The notes under the pieces: model-generated
Databases searched by the model: none
Seen by the model: the letters and a program-made list of their open reading frames with translations, nothing else
What the model was told of the DNA's origin: nothing
Position numbers and translations under genes: made by a program
Part shown: positions 44,212 to 54,271 of the stretch, in pieces
Numbering within the stretch: the stretch's first letter is position 1
How the letters are laid out: the number at the start of each line of letters is the position of its first letter
Assembly (NCBI RefSeq): GCF_007747655.1
Contig: NZ_CP036274.1
Coordinates: 2,976,001-3,040,000, forward strand
Direction: 5' to 3'
DNA from: Anatilimnocola aggregata
GTDB lineage: Bacteria; Planctomycetota; Planctomycetia; Pirellulales; Pirellulaceae
DNA: 64,000 nt

Positions 44212-45681
44212 TCACGCCATGATCTCGCGGATCGGTTTGCCGTGATCGATATCGAGACGCTTGCGGCCGGGGATTTCGAGCTTGCGCGAATCGAGCCCCA
44301 GTTGGTGCAGGATTGTAGCGTGAATATCGGTGACGTAATGCCGATTCTCAACAGCGTGGAAGCCGATTTCGTCGGTCGCGCCATGGACGATGCCACCCTT
44401 GAGACCGCCACCTGCCATCCAAACCGAGAAGCCATAGATGTGGTGATCGCGACCGTCGGCCCCTTGTGAACCGGGCGTGCGACCGAACTCGCTGGCGAAG
44501 ACGACGAGGGTCGATTCGAGCAGTCCGCGCTGCTTGAGGTCTTTCAGCAGACCCGCAATGGGCTTATCGACCGATTTAAAATTCTTGCTGTGATTGGTCT
44601 TGAGCCCACTATGGGCATCCCAGGCTCCCGCGCCGCCGGCACCGTGTTGTACTTGGATGAACCGGACGCCGCGCTCGACAAAGCGGCGGGTGGCGAGCAT
44701 TTGCATGCCAAAGTCGCGCGTGGCCGGATCGTTGATGCCGTACATCTCCTGCGTCGCTTTCGTTTCGATATCAAGATTCAACGTCTCGGGAACCGATGTC
44801 TGCATGCGATAGGCAAGCTCGTAAGCCTTGATTCGCGCGCTGAGAGAGGCATCATTCGGGTACTGCGTCGCTTTCAATTGATTTAACTTGCCGACCAGAT
44901 CGAAGCCGATTTGTTGCTCGGTCGCAGTGAGACCGTTGGCGGGCTTGCCAAAGTCGAGCGGGTTCTTGGGGTCGACGCGAACCGGAATTGCGTCGTGCGC
45001 GGGCCCGAGATAATGACCGTCCTTGGCGTTCCAGTACTCGCGTTTCCCCAGCGAGATGAATTGCGGCAGGTTGTCGTTGATCGAACCCAGGCCGTAGTGA
45101 ACCCAGCCACCGAGCGTAGGGTATTCGCCATCGAGCATGTGGCGGCCCGAGTGGAATTGCGTCTGTGCCCCGTGATTGTCGTCGGTCGTGTACATCGAGC
45201 GAATGATGGCAATGTCGTCGACGCAGCTGCCCACGTGCGGCACCCAGTCGCTCAGTTCAATTCCCGCCTGGCCATACTTCTTAAAACCGACTTGCAGCGG
45301 ATAGAGCTTGTTGCGCTGCTGGCCGTTGGCATCGTTAATGACGGTGACGCGGGCCAGTTTCAACTTCTCCGGATTCTGCGCATCCTTGTGCGGCGTCTCG
45401 TTGATCGCCTTGCCCGCATATTTCGTCAGCTCCGGTTTGGGGTCGAACGACTCCATGTGCGCGACGCCGCCGTTCATGAACAGCCAAATCACGCTCTTGG
45501 CCTTCGGTTCGAAGTGTGGCTTGCCGGTCGGTGGCTGCCATTCTTCAGCGGGATTGGCCTGCACGATACCATCGCGCGCGAGCATCGCCCCAAGCGCGAT
45601 TGCTGAGAGCCCTGCCTTCAGGAAGTTCCTGCGCGGAAGGGGTGACAAGGTGAGGGGGTGATAGGGTGAGGGAGATTTCAT
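44212..45681 (-). CDS. DUF1501 domain-containing protein with repeat-derived N-terminus
   Basis: A 489-residue Tat-exported DUF1501 protein: twin-Arg [74 protein letters not shown] and C-terminal [22 protein letters not shown] chose the ATG at 45681 (AAGGA upstream); a TTG at 45690 is also in frame. Residues about 5-14 ([10 protein letters not shown]), just before the twin-Arg, are encoded by the 29-base repeat copy 3. It follows a PSD1 cytochrome gene by 13 bases, the usual operon pair. Confidence 0.92.
   Translation of the reverse strand: MKSPSPYHPLTLSPLPRRNFLKAGLSAIALGAMLARDGIVQANPAEEWQPPTGKPHFEPKAKSVIWLFMNGGVAHMESFDPKPELTKYAGKAINETPHKDAQNPEKLKLARVTVINDANGQQRNKLYPLQVGFKKYGQAGIELSDWVPHVGSCVDDIAIIRSMYTTDDNHGAQTQFHSGRHMLDGEYPTLGGWVHYGLGSINDNLPQFISLGKREYWNAKDGHYLGPAHDAIPVRVDPKNPLDFGKPANGLTATEQQIGFDLVGKLNQLKATQYPNDASLSARIKAYELAYRMQTSVPETLNLDIETKATQEMYGINDPATRDFGMQMLATRRFVERGVRFIQVQHGAGGAGAWDAHSGLKTNHSKNFKSVDKPIAGLLKDLKQRGLLESTLVVFASEFGRTPGSQGADGRDHHIYGFSVWMAGGGLKGGIVHGATDEIGFHAVENRHYVTDIHATILHQLGLDSRKLEIPGRKRLDIDHGKPIREIMA
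45641..45669 (+). repeat. 29-base dispersed repeat, copy 3 (inside DUF1501 N-terminus)
   Basis: The copy begins GGTGACAAGGTGAGGGGGTG and ends in ATAGGGTGA. Same orientation as copy 1. It encodes residues about 5-14 of the DUF1501 protein on the minus strand, directly upstream of the Tat twin-Arg. Confidence 0.8.
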
Positions 45682-45694
45682 AACATGCAATTCC

Positions 45695-48385
45695 TTACCT
45701 GATCGTCACAAAGTCGTTGTGGTTCAGCAGGGCGTGGATGATAGCGGTGCGGGCGACGAGGTCGGGAGTCGGCTTCTGTTGCGAACGGGCCAGTTCTTTG
45801 AACTGATCCAAGGCGGAGGCTACCAGGGCGAGTTCGTCGGCGTTCGGTTCGACTGCCAGGATGGTAATGAATGCCGCGCGGGTGAACTCCTCGTCGCTGG
45901 CCTTCGGTCGATCCATTTCCAGGCGGGCGGCGATCTTTTGGGCCACGTTGGTTGCCAGTGGACTATTCTCGAGCGCGAGAGCCTGCTGAGGGACAATGCT
46001 TTCGCTGCGGCGATAACACTCGAGGACGTTGGCATCGTCGAAGATCGAGAGAAACTGCTGATGATCGTTATGGGAGTGGACAAAATACAAGCTGCGGCGG
46101 CGTGATGTTTCGTCCTTGACGGGAATCGAAGGACCGCCCCGCGTGAGATCAAGTTCGCCCGCGAAATGAAGCAGGCTGTCGCGGATTAGCTGGGCCTGCA
46201 TGCGAACTGGGTTGCCGTGCCAGTAGTAACGATTGTCGCCATCGGCGGCGAGCGTGGCTGCAGTCGCACCAGCTGTCGATGACGAGAGGCGATAGGTCTG
46301 CGATGTAACAATCAGGCGGTGAATGTGCTTCATGCTCCAGTTGTGTTCGCGCAGCTCGACCGTCAGCCAATCGAGCAACTCCGGATGGGTCGGCGGAGTT
46401 CCCTTGCGCCCGAAGTCGAAAACAGTAGGAACGAGCGCGCGGCCGAAGTGCCGATTCCAAAGATGATTGACGGCAACTCGCGCGGTGAGTGGATGTTCAT
46501 TGGCTGTGATCCACTTGGCCAAAGCAGTGCGGCGACCTGTGCTGGTGGCGGGAAAAGGCTTGCGGCGGGAGTCTTCTTTTTCAAGATTGTTCTCGAATGT
46601 CTTCAGCGAGCCGATAAGGGAAGTGTAAGCTTCGCCGGGCTTGGCGAGCCCCTTCTGGGCTGCTTCGAGCGCTGTTTTCGCCTTGCCGAGCGCGGCCTTG
46701 GGTACATCTTTCTTGTTGTCTGCCGCGCGCAGCAAAACGAGTTCTGCCCGGGCGACTTCTTCTTCGGCCTTGTTGACTGCAACCGTCTTCTCCGTGAGGG
46801 CAGCAGTCGCGGCAAGAGCGGCAGCATCGCCGGCTGGTGGTTGCGCGAATTTTGCCTGGTCGGCCACCGTGCGAGCTTGAATCGAGAGGAGTTGCGATTC
46901 AGCGGTCGCAAGTGCCCGCTCGGCAATCGTCACTTCGAGTTGGGCAACCGGTTTGTCAGCGTCGGTGGCAGCAGCAAGTTTTGCCTTGGCTGGCTCCACG
47001 GCCTCGCGCGCTTTGGCAACCGCTTGCTCGGCCGTTAAGCGATGGGCTTCGATGACACGCGTAAGCAAGCCGGGGCGATAAGCTTCCAGGGGAAGTTGCA
47101 CTGGTTGAACGTCGAAGGGTACGGTCGACAAGAAGTTCGGAATCTTGGGCTCGATCGTTTTGCCTTTGTCCGGATTGCGATCGTCGCCCCGAATGTGCAG
47201 GAAGGTTGCTTCTTCCAAATTGCAATCGAAGGGGCGCGGCAACCCATCTTTTTCGAAGTCGAGTTCACTGCCGACGACATCGGTACGAACTTGATAGGGC
47301 TCGAAAATGGCCCGCAGTTGATAATATTCGACCTGCGAAAACGGATCGTACTTATGGTCGTGGCACTTGGCACAGTTGAACGTCAGCCCGAGCATCGCTT
47401 TGCCGGTATGTTCGACCGTGCCATCGAGCCAGGTCGTGCGGTTGAACTTGAAATATTGCCGTGCGAGGAAGCCGCCACCACGCAACTTATCGGGATCGTT
47501 GGGATACAACTCATCGGCGGCCAGCATTTCGCGCAGCATCTGGTCGTAGCCTTTGTCCTCGTTCAGCGACTCGATGATCCAGTCGCGCCAATGCCAGATA
47601 TGCTTCTGCGAATTGCGAACTTCGACGCCGAGTCCCCACCAATCGCTGTAGCGCCAAATATCCATCCAATGGCGGCCCCAGCGCTCGCCATATTGCGGGC
47701 TTTCGAGCAGGCGATTGGCTACTTTTTCGTAAGCGTCCGCTGAATCGTCGGCAAGGAAGGCCGCTTGCTCGGCTGACGTCGGTGGCAGGCCAATCAAGTC
47801 GAGTGAGACTCGCCGCAACCAAAGGCGTTTGTCGGCGGGCGCTTGGGGCGTGAGATTTCGTTTCTGATATTCGGCCGCGATGAAGGCATCGATGGGATTC
47901 TGGGCCCAGGCCACATTGGCCACGATAGGTATCGTCGGACGAACTGGATTCTTGAACGCCCAATGCTCGCGCGGGTCACGTTCGGGCTGCTCATCGGCAG
48001 GGATGATCGCCCCTGTCGAGATCCACGCGCGAAGAGCATCGATCTCAGCTGGCTTGAGAGGTTCGCCTTCGGGGGGCATCCGTTCGGATTCTTCGGCGGC
48101 GGAGACGCGTTCGATGATCAGACTGGCGGCCACGTCGCCGGGCTTGATGGCTGCGCCACTTTCACCACCCTTGATGGCGAAGGTCGCGGTATCGAGTCGC
48201 AGGCCCCCTTCTTGTTTGAGCACGCCGTGGCAGGCATAGCAGCGCTCGCGGAGGACGGGTTTGATGCGGGCGAGATAGTCCGCGCCGGGCTGTTTGTCGT
48301 CCGCCATTGCGACCGCGCAGCAAACGAAGCTGCCGAGGGCAAGCGAGGCGGTGAGTGTCCAGCGCTCAGTCAGACGGTGGGCCAT
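45695..48385 (-). CDS. PSD1 and planctomycete cytochrome C domain protein with coiled-coil insertion
   Basis: An 896-residue secreted protein. The signal peptide ends CCAVAMADD. The haem motif CYACHG lies near residue 48. DUF1549 has [18 protein letters not shown] and [18 protein letters not shown]; a second motif [19 protein letters not shown] lies near 330. A long alanine/lysine/glutamate-rich coiled coil (about 440-600) separates it from DUF1553 ([33 protein letters not shown]). I chose the ATG at 48385 because the signal peptide starts there; a GTG at 48487 adds an unlikely basic extension. It is upstream of the DUF1501 gene in one operon and divergent from another DUF1501 gene. Confidence 0.92.
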   Translation of the reverse strand: MAHRLTERWTLTASLALGSFVCCAVAMADDKQPGADYLARIKPVLRERCYACHGVLKQEGGLRLDTATFAIKGGESGAAIKPGDVAASLIIERVSAAEESERMPPEGEPLKPAEIDALRAWISTGAIIPADEQPERDPREHWAFKNPVRPTIPIVANVAWAQNPIDAFIAAEYQKRNLTPQAPADKRLWLRRVSLDLIGLPPTSAEQAAFLADDSADAYEKVANRLLESPQYGERWGRHWMDIWRYSDWWGLGVEVRNSQKHIWHWRDWIIESLNEDKGYDQMLREMLAADELYPNDPDKLRGGGFLARQYFKFNRTTWLDGTVEHTGKAMLGLTFNCAKCHDHKYDPFSQVEYYQLRAIFEPYQVRTDVVGSELDFEKDGLPRPFDCNLEEATFLHIRGDDRNPDKGKTIEPKIPNFLSTVPFDVQPVQLPLEAYRPGLLTRVIEAHRLTAEQAVAKAREAVEPAKAKLAAATDADKPVAQLEVTIAERALATAESQLLSIQARTVADQAKFAQPPAGDAAALAATAALTEKTVAVNKAEEEVARAELVLLRAADNKKDVPKAALGKAKTALEAAQKGLAKPGEAYTSLIGSLKTFENNLEKEDSRRKPFPATSTGRRTALAKWITANEHPLTARVAVNHLWNRHFGRALVPTVFDFGRKGTPPTHPELLDWLTVELREHNWSMKHIHRLIVTSQTYRLSSSTAGATAATLAADGDNRYYWHGNPVRMQAQLIRDSLLHFAGELDLTRGGPSIPVKDETSRRRSLYFVHSHNDHQQFLSIFDDANVLECYRRSESIVPQQALALENSPLATNVAQKIAARLEMDRPKASDEEFTRAAFITILAVEPNADELALVASALDQFKELARSQQKPTPDLVARTAIIHALLNHNDFVTIR

Positions 48386-48621
48386 ACGGTGGGGCCTCGG
48401 GCGAGGGACTTGGCCAGGTGGGAATAAGGGGGCCGCAGCCCGTATCGTACTCGGTCGGCGGGCAAATGTCTCGATTTGTTTTGACACACTTTTTGCGGCC
48501 TCGAATGAATTGACATCCCTTCGGCTGCGTGTTCAGATTAAAATCTGCCGATGGATAAAATGAGCTATAGTTACCCGCCCTGTCAACGCTCTCCCTGCCC
48601 GCTCCGCTGGAGTTCCCGCCG

Positions 48622-50040
48622 ATGACGTTTTCTGCCCAGCCGATTACAGACAAGAATTGCCCCGGTCCACTGGGGCGTCGTTCGTTTCTGCAAGCTGGGG
48701 CAGTAGCATTTTCTGGGCTCGGCATGGCTGACCTGTTGCGGCTCAAAGCGCAGGCCGCGCAGAGCGATCCTGAGACCTCGGTCATTTTCGTGTGGTTGCC
48801 GGGCGGCCCGCCCCACATGGAAACGTTCGACATGAAGCCGAACGCTCCGGAAGATTATCGCGGCGTTTTCCGCCCCATTCATACCAATGTCCCAGGCATT
48901 GATATTTGCGAACACTTGCCGCTGCTGGCCAAGTGTGCCGATAAGTACTCGCTCATTCGCTCGATTGCTCACAAGTTTGCCGACCACGGCGGCGGGCATA
49001 AGCGGTTCATGACCGCCCGCGATCCGAAAGAGCCCGTCGGCTTTGTGAATGACTATCCGGCCGTCGGTTCGATGATTGCCCGCATGCGCGATCATGTGAA
49101 TCGCGGGCTGCCGAATTACATTCTGGAAGTCGATGGTGGCCGGCAGCAGATCGATACGTTCAGCTTGGGGACCGCTTACCTGGGCGCGGCATACGCTCCA
49201 TTCACCGTGCCGGGCGATCCGAGCGAAAAGGCCTTCAAGGTTCAGAACGTTTCGCTGGCTGCCGAGATGGAAAACCGCTTAGCCGACCGGACGCAGTTGC
49301 TGCAGGGGCTCGACCGGATGCAGCGAAAGATCGACGGCAGCGGTCGGATGGACGCGCTCGATCAATTCAGCGGCAAAGCGGTCGATCTGTTGACCAGTGC
49401 CAAGGCTCGAGAGGCGTTTGATTTTTCGCGCGAGCCGGAGCACATCAAAGATCGTTACGGCAAGCATGCCTGGGGCTATCGCGCGCTGATGGCTCGGCGA
49501 CTGGTCGAAGCGGGCTGCTCGTTCGTGAATGTGATTATGGAGAATCCGTACGTCAGTGGCGTCGGCTCGTTGAAGAATGGCACCTACAACTGGGATTCGC
49601 ACGCGGTGAATTGCCACTTATTCGATGACGCCCTCGTGAGGCTGCCACTGCTCGACAAGGTGATCTCGGCCCTCATTCAAGATCTGTTCGAACGGGGCCT
49701 CGATAAGAAGGTGCTGCTCGTCGTCACTGGGGAATTCGGTCGCACACCGCGCATCAGCAATACGCTGGGCTCACAAACGGGCATCATGCAGCCCGGTCGC
49801 GATCACTGGCCAGGTGCCATGAGCGTGCTCGTTTCCGGCGGCGGGCTAAAGATGGGTTCTGTCGTGGGTGCCACCAACACCAAGGGTGAATACCCGGTCG
49901 ACACACCGCTGACTCCCAACGACCTGTGGTCCACCATGCTCAAGCACTTGGGCATCAACCAGAACCACAACTTTCTCGATCATCACGGTCGCCCCATGCC
50001 GCTGCTTCCCTACGGCTCGCCGATCGCGGCACTGGGATAA
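48622..50040 (+). CDS. DUF1501 domain-containing protein (Tat-exported), stand-alone
   Basis: A 472-residue DUF1501 protein with a Tat signal (LGRRSFLQAGAVAFSGLGMADLL). Family blocks: VIFVWLPGGPPHMETFDMKP, SLIRSIAHKFADHGGGHKRF, VTGEFGRTPRISN and GRDHWPGAMSVLVSGGGLKMG. The His/Asp positions of the DUF1501 phosphatase-like fold are kept. It has no cytochrome partner downstream, unlike the other two DUF1501 genes here, but it is divergent from a PSD1 gene across about 235 bases, so a shared regulatory region is possible. A double hairpin follows the stop codon. Confidence 0.92.
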   Translation: MTFSAQPITDKNCPGPLGRRSFLQAGAVAFSGLGMADLLRLKAQAAQSDPETSVIFVWLPGGPPHMETFDMKPNAPEDYRGVFRPIHTNVPGIDICEHLPLLAKCADKYSLIRSIAHKFADHGGGHKRFMTARDPKEPVGFVNDYPAVGSMIARMRDHVNRGLPNYILEVDGGRQQIDTFSLGTAYLGAAYAPFTVPGDPSEKAFKVQNVSLAAEMENRLADRTQLLQGLDRMQRKIDGSGRMDALDQFSGKAVDLLTSAKAREAFDFSREPEHIKDRYGKHAWGYRALMARRLVEAGCSFVNVIMENPYVSGVGSLKNGTYNWDSHAVNCHLFDDALVRLPLLDKVISALIQDLFERGLDKKVLLVVTGEFGRTPRISNTLGSQTGIMQPGRDHWPGAMSVLVSGGGLKMGSVVGATNTKGEYPVDTPLTPNDLWSTMLKHLGINQNHNFLDHHGRPMPLLPYGSPIAALG

Positions 50041-50054
50041 GTTTCTATCGCACT

Positions 50055-50160
50055 TGGGTGGCTGTGTTTTGTACTCAAAACACAGCTGACTTTTGAATTG
50101 ACGCAATGCCTTGGTTGCGCATCTGCGCGCTGTGTTTTGAGCACAAAACACAGCTACCCA
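50055..50160. repeat. Double-hairpin palindromic repeat (BIME-like)
   Basis: Two hairpins with identical 11-bp stems, GCTGTGTTTTG/CAAAACACAGC (50061-50086 and 50129-50154), have 4-base loops. The outermost 17 bases (50055-50071 and 50144-50160) are also inverted repeats matching at 16 of 17. It lies between two convergent genes and could serve as a shared transcription end. Confidence 0.8.
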
Positions 50161-50175
50161 GATCCTAAAGGATTG

Positions 50176-50658
50176 TCAGAGTTCCTTCGTCAGGAACACG
50201 CTGTTGGGATCGGGAATGTAGTTGGCGAAGGGTTCGCAGGCGACGAAGCCGAAGTTGGCGTAGAGGCGGCGGGCGGGTTCGAAGTAGGCCATGGCACCGG
50301 TTTCGAGACTGACGCGCGAATAGCCGCGGAGTTGGGCCTGGGCGAGGAGGTGCTGCAGCATGGCGGCCGCGATTCCTTGTCGCAGGAAGTTGGGCGCGGT
50401 GCGCATCGACTTGATCTCGGCGTGCTGGGCGTCCAGATGCTTGAGGGCTCCGCAGCCCGCGAGGTTCGGGCCGCTCCAGATGGTCCACAGGGTGATCTCT
50501 GGCCGGCGAAGACCATCGAGATTGAGCGCGTGTGTGCTCTCGGGGGGCGTGGCGAGCTGACAATTACGCAGGTGGTCGAGCAGCAGTTCGATCACAGCCG
50601 GGCTGCTGACATCGTCGGTGCGAATGAGCAGGGCAGGGGGGGCAGGGATGTTCGTCAT
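50176..50658 (-). CDS. GNAT family N-acetyltransferase
   Basis: A 160-residue GNAT acetyltransferase. The central strand GCGALKHLDAQHAEIKSMRT leads into the acetyl-CoA pyrophosphate-binding loop, RTAPNFLRQGIAAAMLQHLL (the Q/R-x-x-G-x-G/A pattern). The C-terminal half SLETGAMAYFEPARRLYANFGF has the Tyr and aromatic residues of motif B. The substrate is unknown; similar proteins acetylate small amines or amino acids. It is cytosolic. I chose the ATG at 50658; the upstream extension to 50727 looks non-coding. It is convergent with the DUF1501 gene. Confidence 0.88.
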   Translation of the reverse strand: MTNIPAPPALLIRTDDVSSPAVIELLLDHLRNCQLATPPESTHALNLDGLRRPEITLWTIWSGPNLAGCGALKHLDAQHAEIKSMRTAPNFLRQGIAAAMLQHLLAQAQLRGYSRVSLETGAMAYFEPARRLYANFGFVACEPFANYIPDPNSVFLTKEL

Positions 50659-51350
50659 GCGTGTGTCGAGTTTAGAAGTTCGCGGGGGATGTGCCTCACG
50701 ATAGGGCAGGGGGGCGAGTGAGGTCAATTACGCTGGAATCCAAAACCAAAGTTCCCCGCGGAAGCTTTCTTCAGTGAGCGTTCGCGCTAATGTGACCGGG
50801 GTCGCGAATTCGCACGATTGGGTTCGGGAGGATTTTCGGGCCTTCGCCGAGCGGCTGAAGACACGGTCCACCTGCCCGAAAAATCTCCCGACCCCGGGCA
50901 GATGGTTTGCCGGCGTGATTGGCTAATTTCGTTAATCTTGCGTGACCAGACGTGTCACGGGTGTGGCGTCTAATGTGTTTAGGAAGTGCTGCGCATAAAG
51001 TGAATAGTTGGCGTGGTACTTAGGTGGAGATTTTTGGAAGGTAGGGCGCGAGCGCTCGAGGCGAATACTTAAAACAGGGGGTGTTGAAAAATGATCCGGC
51101 GCCGCGAGCCAGAAAGTGTGTCAAACGCGGGAATGGCGCATGTTGAGAGCAAAATTAGGGGTGGGTTTGTCAACACTTAGGTAGCAAATCAGGTGTGCGA
51201 TGAAACGCAGCACACGGCATTGCGGGGAACGTGGTCCGCGGGTCTCGCTAGCAAGCGGCAAATATTGCAGGTTGGTCTCGACTTGAGGAAAACTTCCTGC
51301 GATATGCGATTCGTGTGAAAAAATTCGGGCGTGGAAATGAGTCGTTTCTG
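50659..51350. other. Gene-free intergenic region (about 690 bases)
   Basis: No plausible gene. Visible features are an inverted repeat CGTGAC-N7-GTCACG (50941-50959), a 10-base palindrome CGAGCGCTCG (51049-51058), the motif CAGGGGGTGTTGA (51075-51087) and GTTTGTCAACAC (51165-51176). The last two resemble the motifs downstream of gyrA. The region probably holds the promoters of the divergent acetyltransferase and lipoprotein genes. Confidence 0.45.
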
Positions 51351-51599
51351 ATGAGGTTGGCAGCAGCTATGTCTGGGCGATGTTTACGTCTGACAGCGAT
51401 CTCGTTCGGCCTGGCCATGTGCCTGGTCACGGGCAGTGGCTGTCAGTGGTATGAGAAGTTGAAGGGGCCGGGCTTTTCGCATTGGAATGACTCGTTCGGC
51501 GGCGGAATGCGGGGGAAAGACCCGGATGCCAAGCCGAGCGGTTTATTCACCGACCGCCGTTCGGAAGAAATAGAGAAAAACCTGGGCGGGAATTTTTAA
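51351..51599 (+). CDS. Small lipoprotein
   Basis: An 82-residue predicted lipoprotein with an N-terminal hydrophobic stretch and a lipobox ending in VTGSGC. The mature part is about 50 residues, polar and Gly-rich (KGPGFSHWNDSFGGGM, TDRRSEEIEKNLGGNF). The start is uncertain: GTG 51315, ATG 51351 and ATG 51369 are all in frame; the lipobox distance fits either ATG. It is followed after 16 bases by a TPR lipoprotein gene, so the two probably form one operon at the envelope. Confidence 0.65.
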   Translation: MRLAAAMSGRCLRLTAISFGLAMCLVTGSGCQWYEKLKGPGFSHWNDSFGGGMRGKDPDAKPSGLFTDRRSEEIEKNLGGNF

Positions 51600-51615
51600 T
51601 CGCAGGAATGCCACG

Positions 51616-52488
51616 ATGCCTGGTTGGAAACCGCTACCGCAAAAACTTTCAGACTTGCAGCTTTCGGACGTCGTCGCGCTGGCGGTGTGCTGTTTGCTGC
51701 CGTTGTCTCTGGGCTGCGGTCTGGCCGCGCAGGGACGGAACGTCGACGGCGTACGGTATTTTCAGCAAGGCAACTATCCGGTGGCGATGGCTAAATTTCA
51801 GGAAGCCATGCGAACCGATCCGCAGAACCCTGACAGCTATTACAACGCTGCTGCGACCAGTCACCGGATGGGGCTCGTCAATCGCGATGCCAACGCGCTA
51901 TCGCAGGCGGAATCGCTCTATAACACTTGCTTAAGCTACAACCCGAATCACGTCGATTGCCGCCGTGGTCTGGCCGTGTTGCTGACCGAAACAGGTCGCA
52001 CGACGCAGGCCTTCACGATGTTGAATGATTGGGCCGCGAAGAGTCCGAGTTCTGCCGATGCTCGCGTGGAACTCGCGCGGTTGAGCGAAGAGGTGGGGGA
52101 CAACCGGAATGCGGAATACTATCTGACCGAAGCGCTGCGGCTGGATGTAGGGAACTGGCGGGCGCATGCAGCGCTAGGACGACAGCGAGAATTGAGTGGG
52201 AACTATCAGCAAGCCATCGTCAACTATCAGCGGGCTCAGCAGTTGAATCCTTATCAGCCACAACTGGCCAGCAAGGTGCAGGAACTGACGACGCGCATGG
52301 CCCAGGGTGGTTTGTCGCCGGGGGCTTTGCCGACTGGCAACACACAAGTGAACACGACTCCTGGAACTGTCGGCCCCTTTCAATGGACCAATCCGCCGAG
52401 CAGTGCTCCGGCCAACATCATTGCCAGTCCAGCCCGCGCCACGTTTGGAAATTCAGCTTCGATGCCGGCGGCGAGTCGGCAGTATTAA
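51616..52488 (+). CDS. TPR-repeat lipoprotein
   Basis: A 290-residue protein with a hydrophobic segment ending in the lipobox LSLGC (about residue 34). Several tetratricopeptide repeats follow (GVRYFQQGNYPVAMAKFQEA, AEYYLTEALRLDVGNWRAHA, GNYQQAIVNYQRAQQLNPYQ), giving a protein-protein interaction scaffold. The tail (about 230-290) is Pro/Ser/Thr-rich and disordered. It is probably anchored in a membrane with TPRs in the periplasm. It is co-directional with the small lipoprotein gene upstream and convergent with the toroid-domain gene downstream. Confidence 0.85.
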   Translation: MPGWKPLPQKLSDLQLSDVVALAVCCLLPLSLGCGLAAQGRNVDGVRYFQQGNYPVAMAKFQEAMRTDPQNPDSYYNAAATSHRMGLVNRDANALSQAESLYNTCLSYNPNHVDCRRGLAVLLTETGRTTQAFTMLNDWAAKSPSSADARVELARLSEEVGDNRNAEYYLTEALRLDVGNWRAHAALGRQRELSGNYQQAIVNYQRAQQLNPYQPQLASKVQELTTRMAQGGLSPGALPTGNTQVNTTPGTVGPFQWTNPPSSAPANIIASPARATFGNSASMPAASRQY

Positions 52489-52519
52489 GAGGCGAAGTTC
52501 AAGCGGGCGAATCGCAACG

Positions 52520-54055
52520 CTAAAAGTCGCCCGCTCCACGATGCCCGTAGAGTGGCATGTGGCGGTAATAGACTTCGAGAATCATGACGGCCAGCGCGGT
52601 GTCGCACAGACGGCCGCCGGCCACCGTGTGATGATCGGGCGTGTACCAACTGCCGGCAGCATGCCCCTCTTGCACTTGAGTTGCGATGAGTCGGTCGCGC
52701 TGGGCGAGGTTCCATTTTTCCCAGAGAGGACCATCAAAGTGGTGGAGCGCTTGCGTGGCGTAATAGTTGAAATAGAGGTCTTGCTCGTCGGGGCCGCGCG
52801 CAGCGAGTTTTTCCAGACCGGCGATCAAGCGCGGGTCGGTTCGTTTCCAGCTGCGATGCATGCGGCACAGGAGCCCGATGGCAGACGGGGTGGGCTGGTC
52901 GCCCGGTGATTGATAGCCATAGGTTGCTCCCCCTTCGTCTTGCACGCGGTCGAGAAACTCGTGGGCGAGGACGAAGGACTTGGTTGGGATTTGCAGACCG
53001 GCGAGTTGCCCGCTGTGTAAGGCGAGGAGTTGGCTGCCGAGTACTGTTGTATCGCCGGTTTGGCCAGGGAAGTAACGCCAGCCACCGAGCGGGTGTTGGA
53101 CGTTGATGATGTAGTCGAGCGCGAGCTGGGCTGGGTAGTGCAGTTGGTTGTCTTGCGTGATGGCGTAGGCCTCACACAGGGCGAGCGCGGCGAGTCCTTG
53201 GGCATACATAGTTCCTTCTTGAAAATCGCCACCGCGACTGTTGGGAACCACGCGGCTCACGAGATAGTCGAGGCCCCGCTCGACGACCAGTTGATAGTTT
53301 CCTTCGCGATGCGTTTGACCCGCCCCCATAAAAGCTAAGAGCGCTAACGAAGTGGCAGCTGTGGTGGATTGATGCGTGCCGGGATGGCTGCACTTGCCGG
53401 CGCACTTGCCATGCTGATGGTCGAACTGCCAGCCTCCATTCTTGTGTTGATGGGCGGCAAGCCAGTTGAGGCCCAGTTCAACCGCCCGTTCGCTGGCGGG
53501 TGAACCTCCGCGTGCAGCGGCCAGGCGATCGCGCGCGTCAGTAGTTCGCCCTTCGTAGCCGCCGCCAATCTTCAGTTCGGTATTAGTTAGAAGCATTTGC
53601 GGACTGGGTTGCACGCCTTTCCCTTCGTCCAACAACAGAGGTGCGGAAGCCTGGCCAGCCGTGGGAGCCGGAACGTTGGGAGCGTCGGGTGCCAGGGTTG
53701 GAACGGGAACGGCATCGGCTTCCGTCGGCAGCCCTTCCGGAATCTCAGGGGGTGTGAAGTGAAGCTCCGTCGGCGGCAACGGTTCTTGTTCCTCAGGAGT
53801 CCACTGGGCAATGACCGTCGCAGCGGGAAACTGCTGCTGTCGGGGTTGAACGGGCCGCATGTAAATGGACAACACGACGATGGCTATCAAATGGCCATAC
53901 AGAGTCATCAGTCCGCAAAAGACCACTTGCTGGGACCGACGACCGAACAAGCAGCGATATAGCCACTGGCGGCGGGTCTCGGGCTCGATAGTGATGTGGA
54001 CAGACACAACCGTTACCAGCGTTAGCAACAGAATCAGCGTTACCGGCGGTACCAA
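52520..54055 (-). CDS. Membrane-anchored prenyltransferase/squalene-cyclase-like (alpha-alpha toroid) protein
   Basis: A 511-residue protein. The N-terminus has two hydrophobic helices (about 3-20 and 45-66). A Pro-rich disordered stretch (about 75-160) leads to a toroid of helix-turn-helix repeats like those of terpene cyclases and prenyltransferase beta-subunits: LGLNWLAAHQHKNGGWQFD, GLDYLVSRVV, YIINVQHPLGGWRYFPGQTGD and LEKLAARGPDEQDLYFNYYATQ. The DxDD catalytic motif of squalene cyclases was not found, so a non-catalytic binding role is likely. The start codon is TTG (54055), without a clear ribosome site. Confidence 0.75.
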   Translation of the reverse strand: MVPPVTLILLLTLVTVVSVHITIEPETRRQWLYRCLFGRRSQQVVFCGLMTLYGHLIAIVVLSIYMRPVQPRQQQFPAATVIAQWTPEEQEPLPPTELHFTPPEIPEGLPTEADAVPVPTLAPDAPNVPAPTAGQASAPLLLDEGKGVQPSPQMLLTNTELKIGGGYEGRTTDARDRLAAARGGSPASERAVELGLNWLAAHQHKNGGWQFDHQHGKCAGKCSHPGTHQSTTAATSLALLAFMGAGQTHREGNYQLVVERGLDYLVSRVVPNSRGGDFQEGTMYAQGLAALALCEAYAITQDNQLHYPAQLALDYIINVQHPLGGWRYFPGQTGDTTVLGSQLLALHSGQLAGLQIPTKSFVLAHEFLDRVQDEGGATYGYQSPGDQPTPSAIGLLCRMHRSWKRTDPRLIAGLEKLAARGPDEQDLYFNYYATQALHHFDGPLWEKWNLAQRDRLIATQVQEGHAAGSWYTPDHHTVAGGRLCDTALAVMILEVYYRHMPLYGHRGAGDF

Positions 54056-54271
54056 CTACCCGCACGCGGGGGCTGGAAACTATAGCTTGCGGCTGAAGGG
54101 GCGGCCGGAGGTGAAATCTGCGACCTGGGCCGGCGTAGCCCGAAAATCTTGAGGCGAAGATCACAGGTTTTGCCAGAAAGAGGCATTTCCCTTGTAACAA
54201 CCGGCAGATCGCTACGCTCAGCAAGTTAGAACAAAACCAACAAGCTCAACGGTGATGACAGGAACTTTCGG
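54056..54271. other. Short intergenic region between the toroid-domain gene and the small ORF
   Basis: No gene and no recognisable element beyond short GC-rich stretches. Confidence 0.4.
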
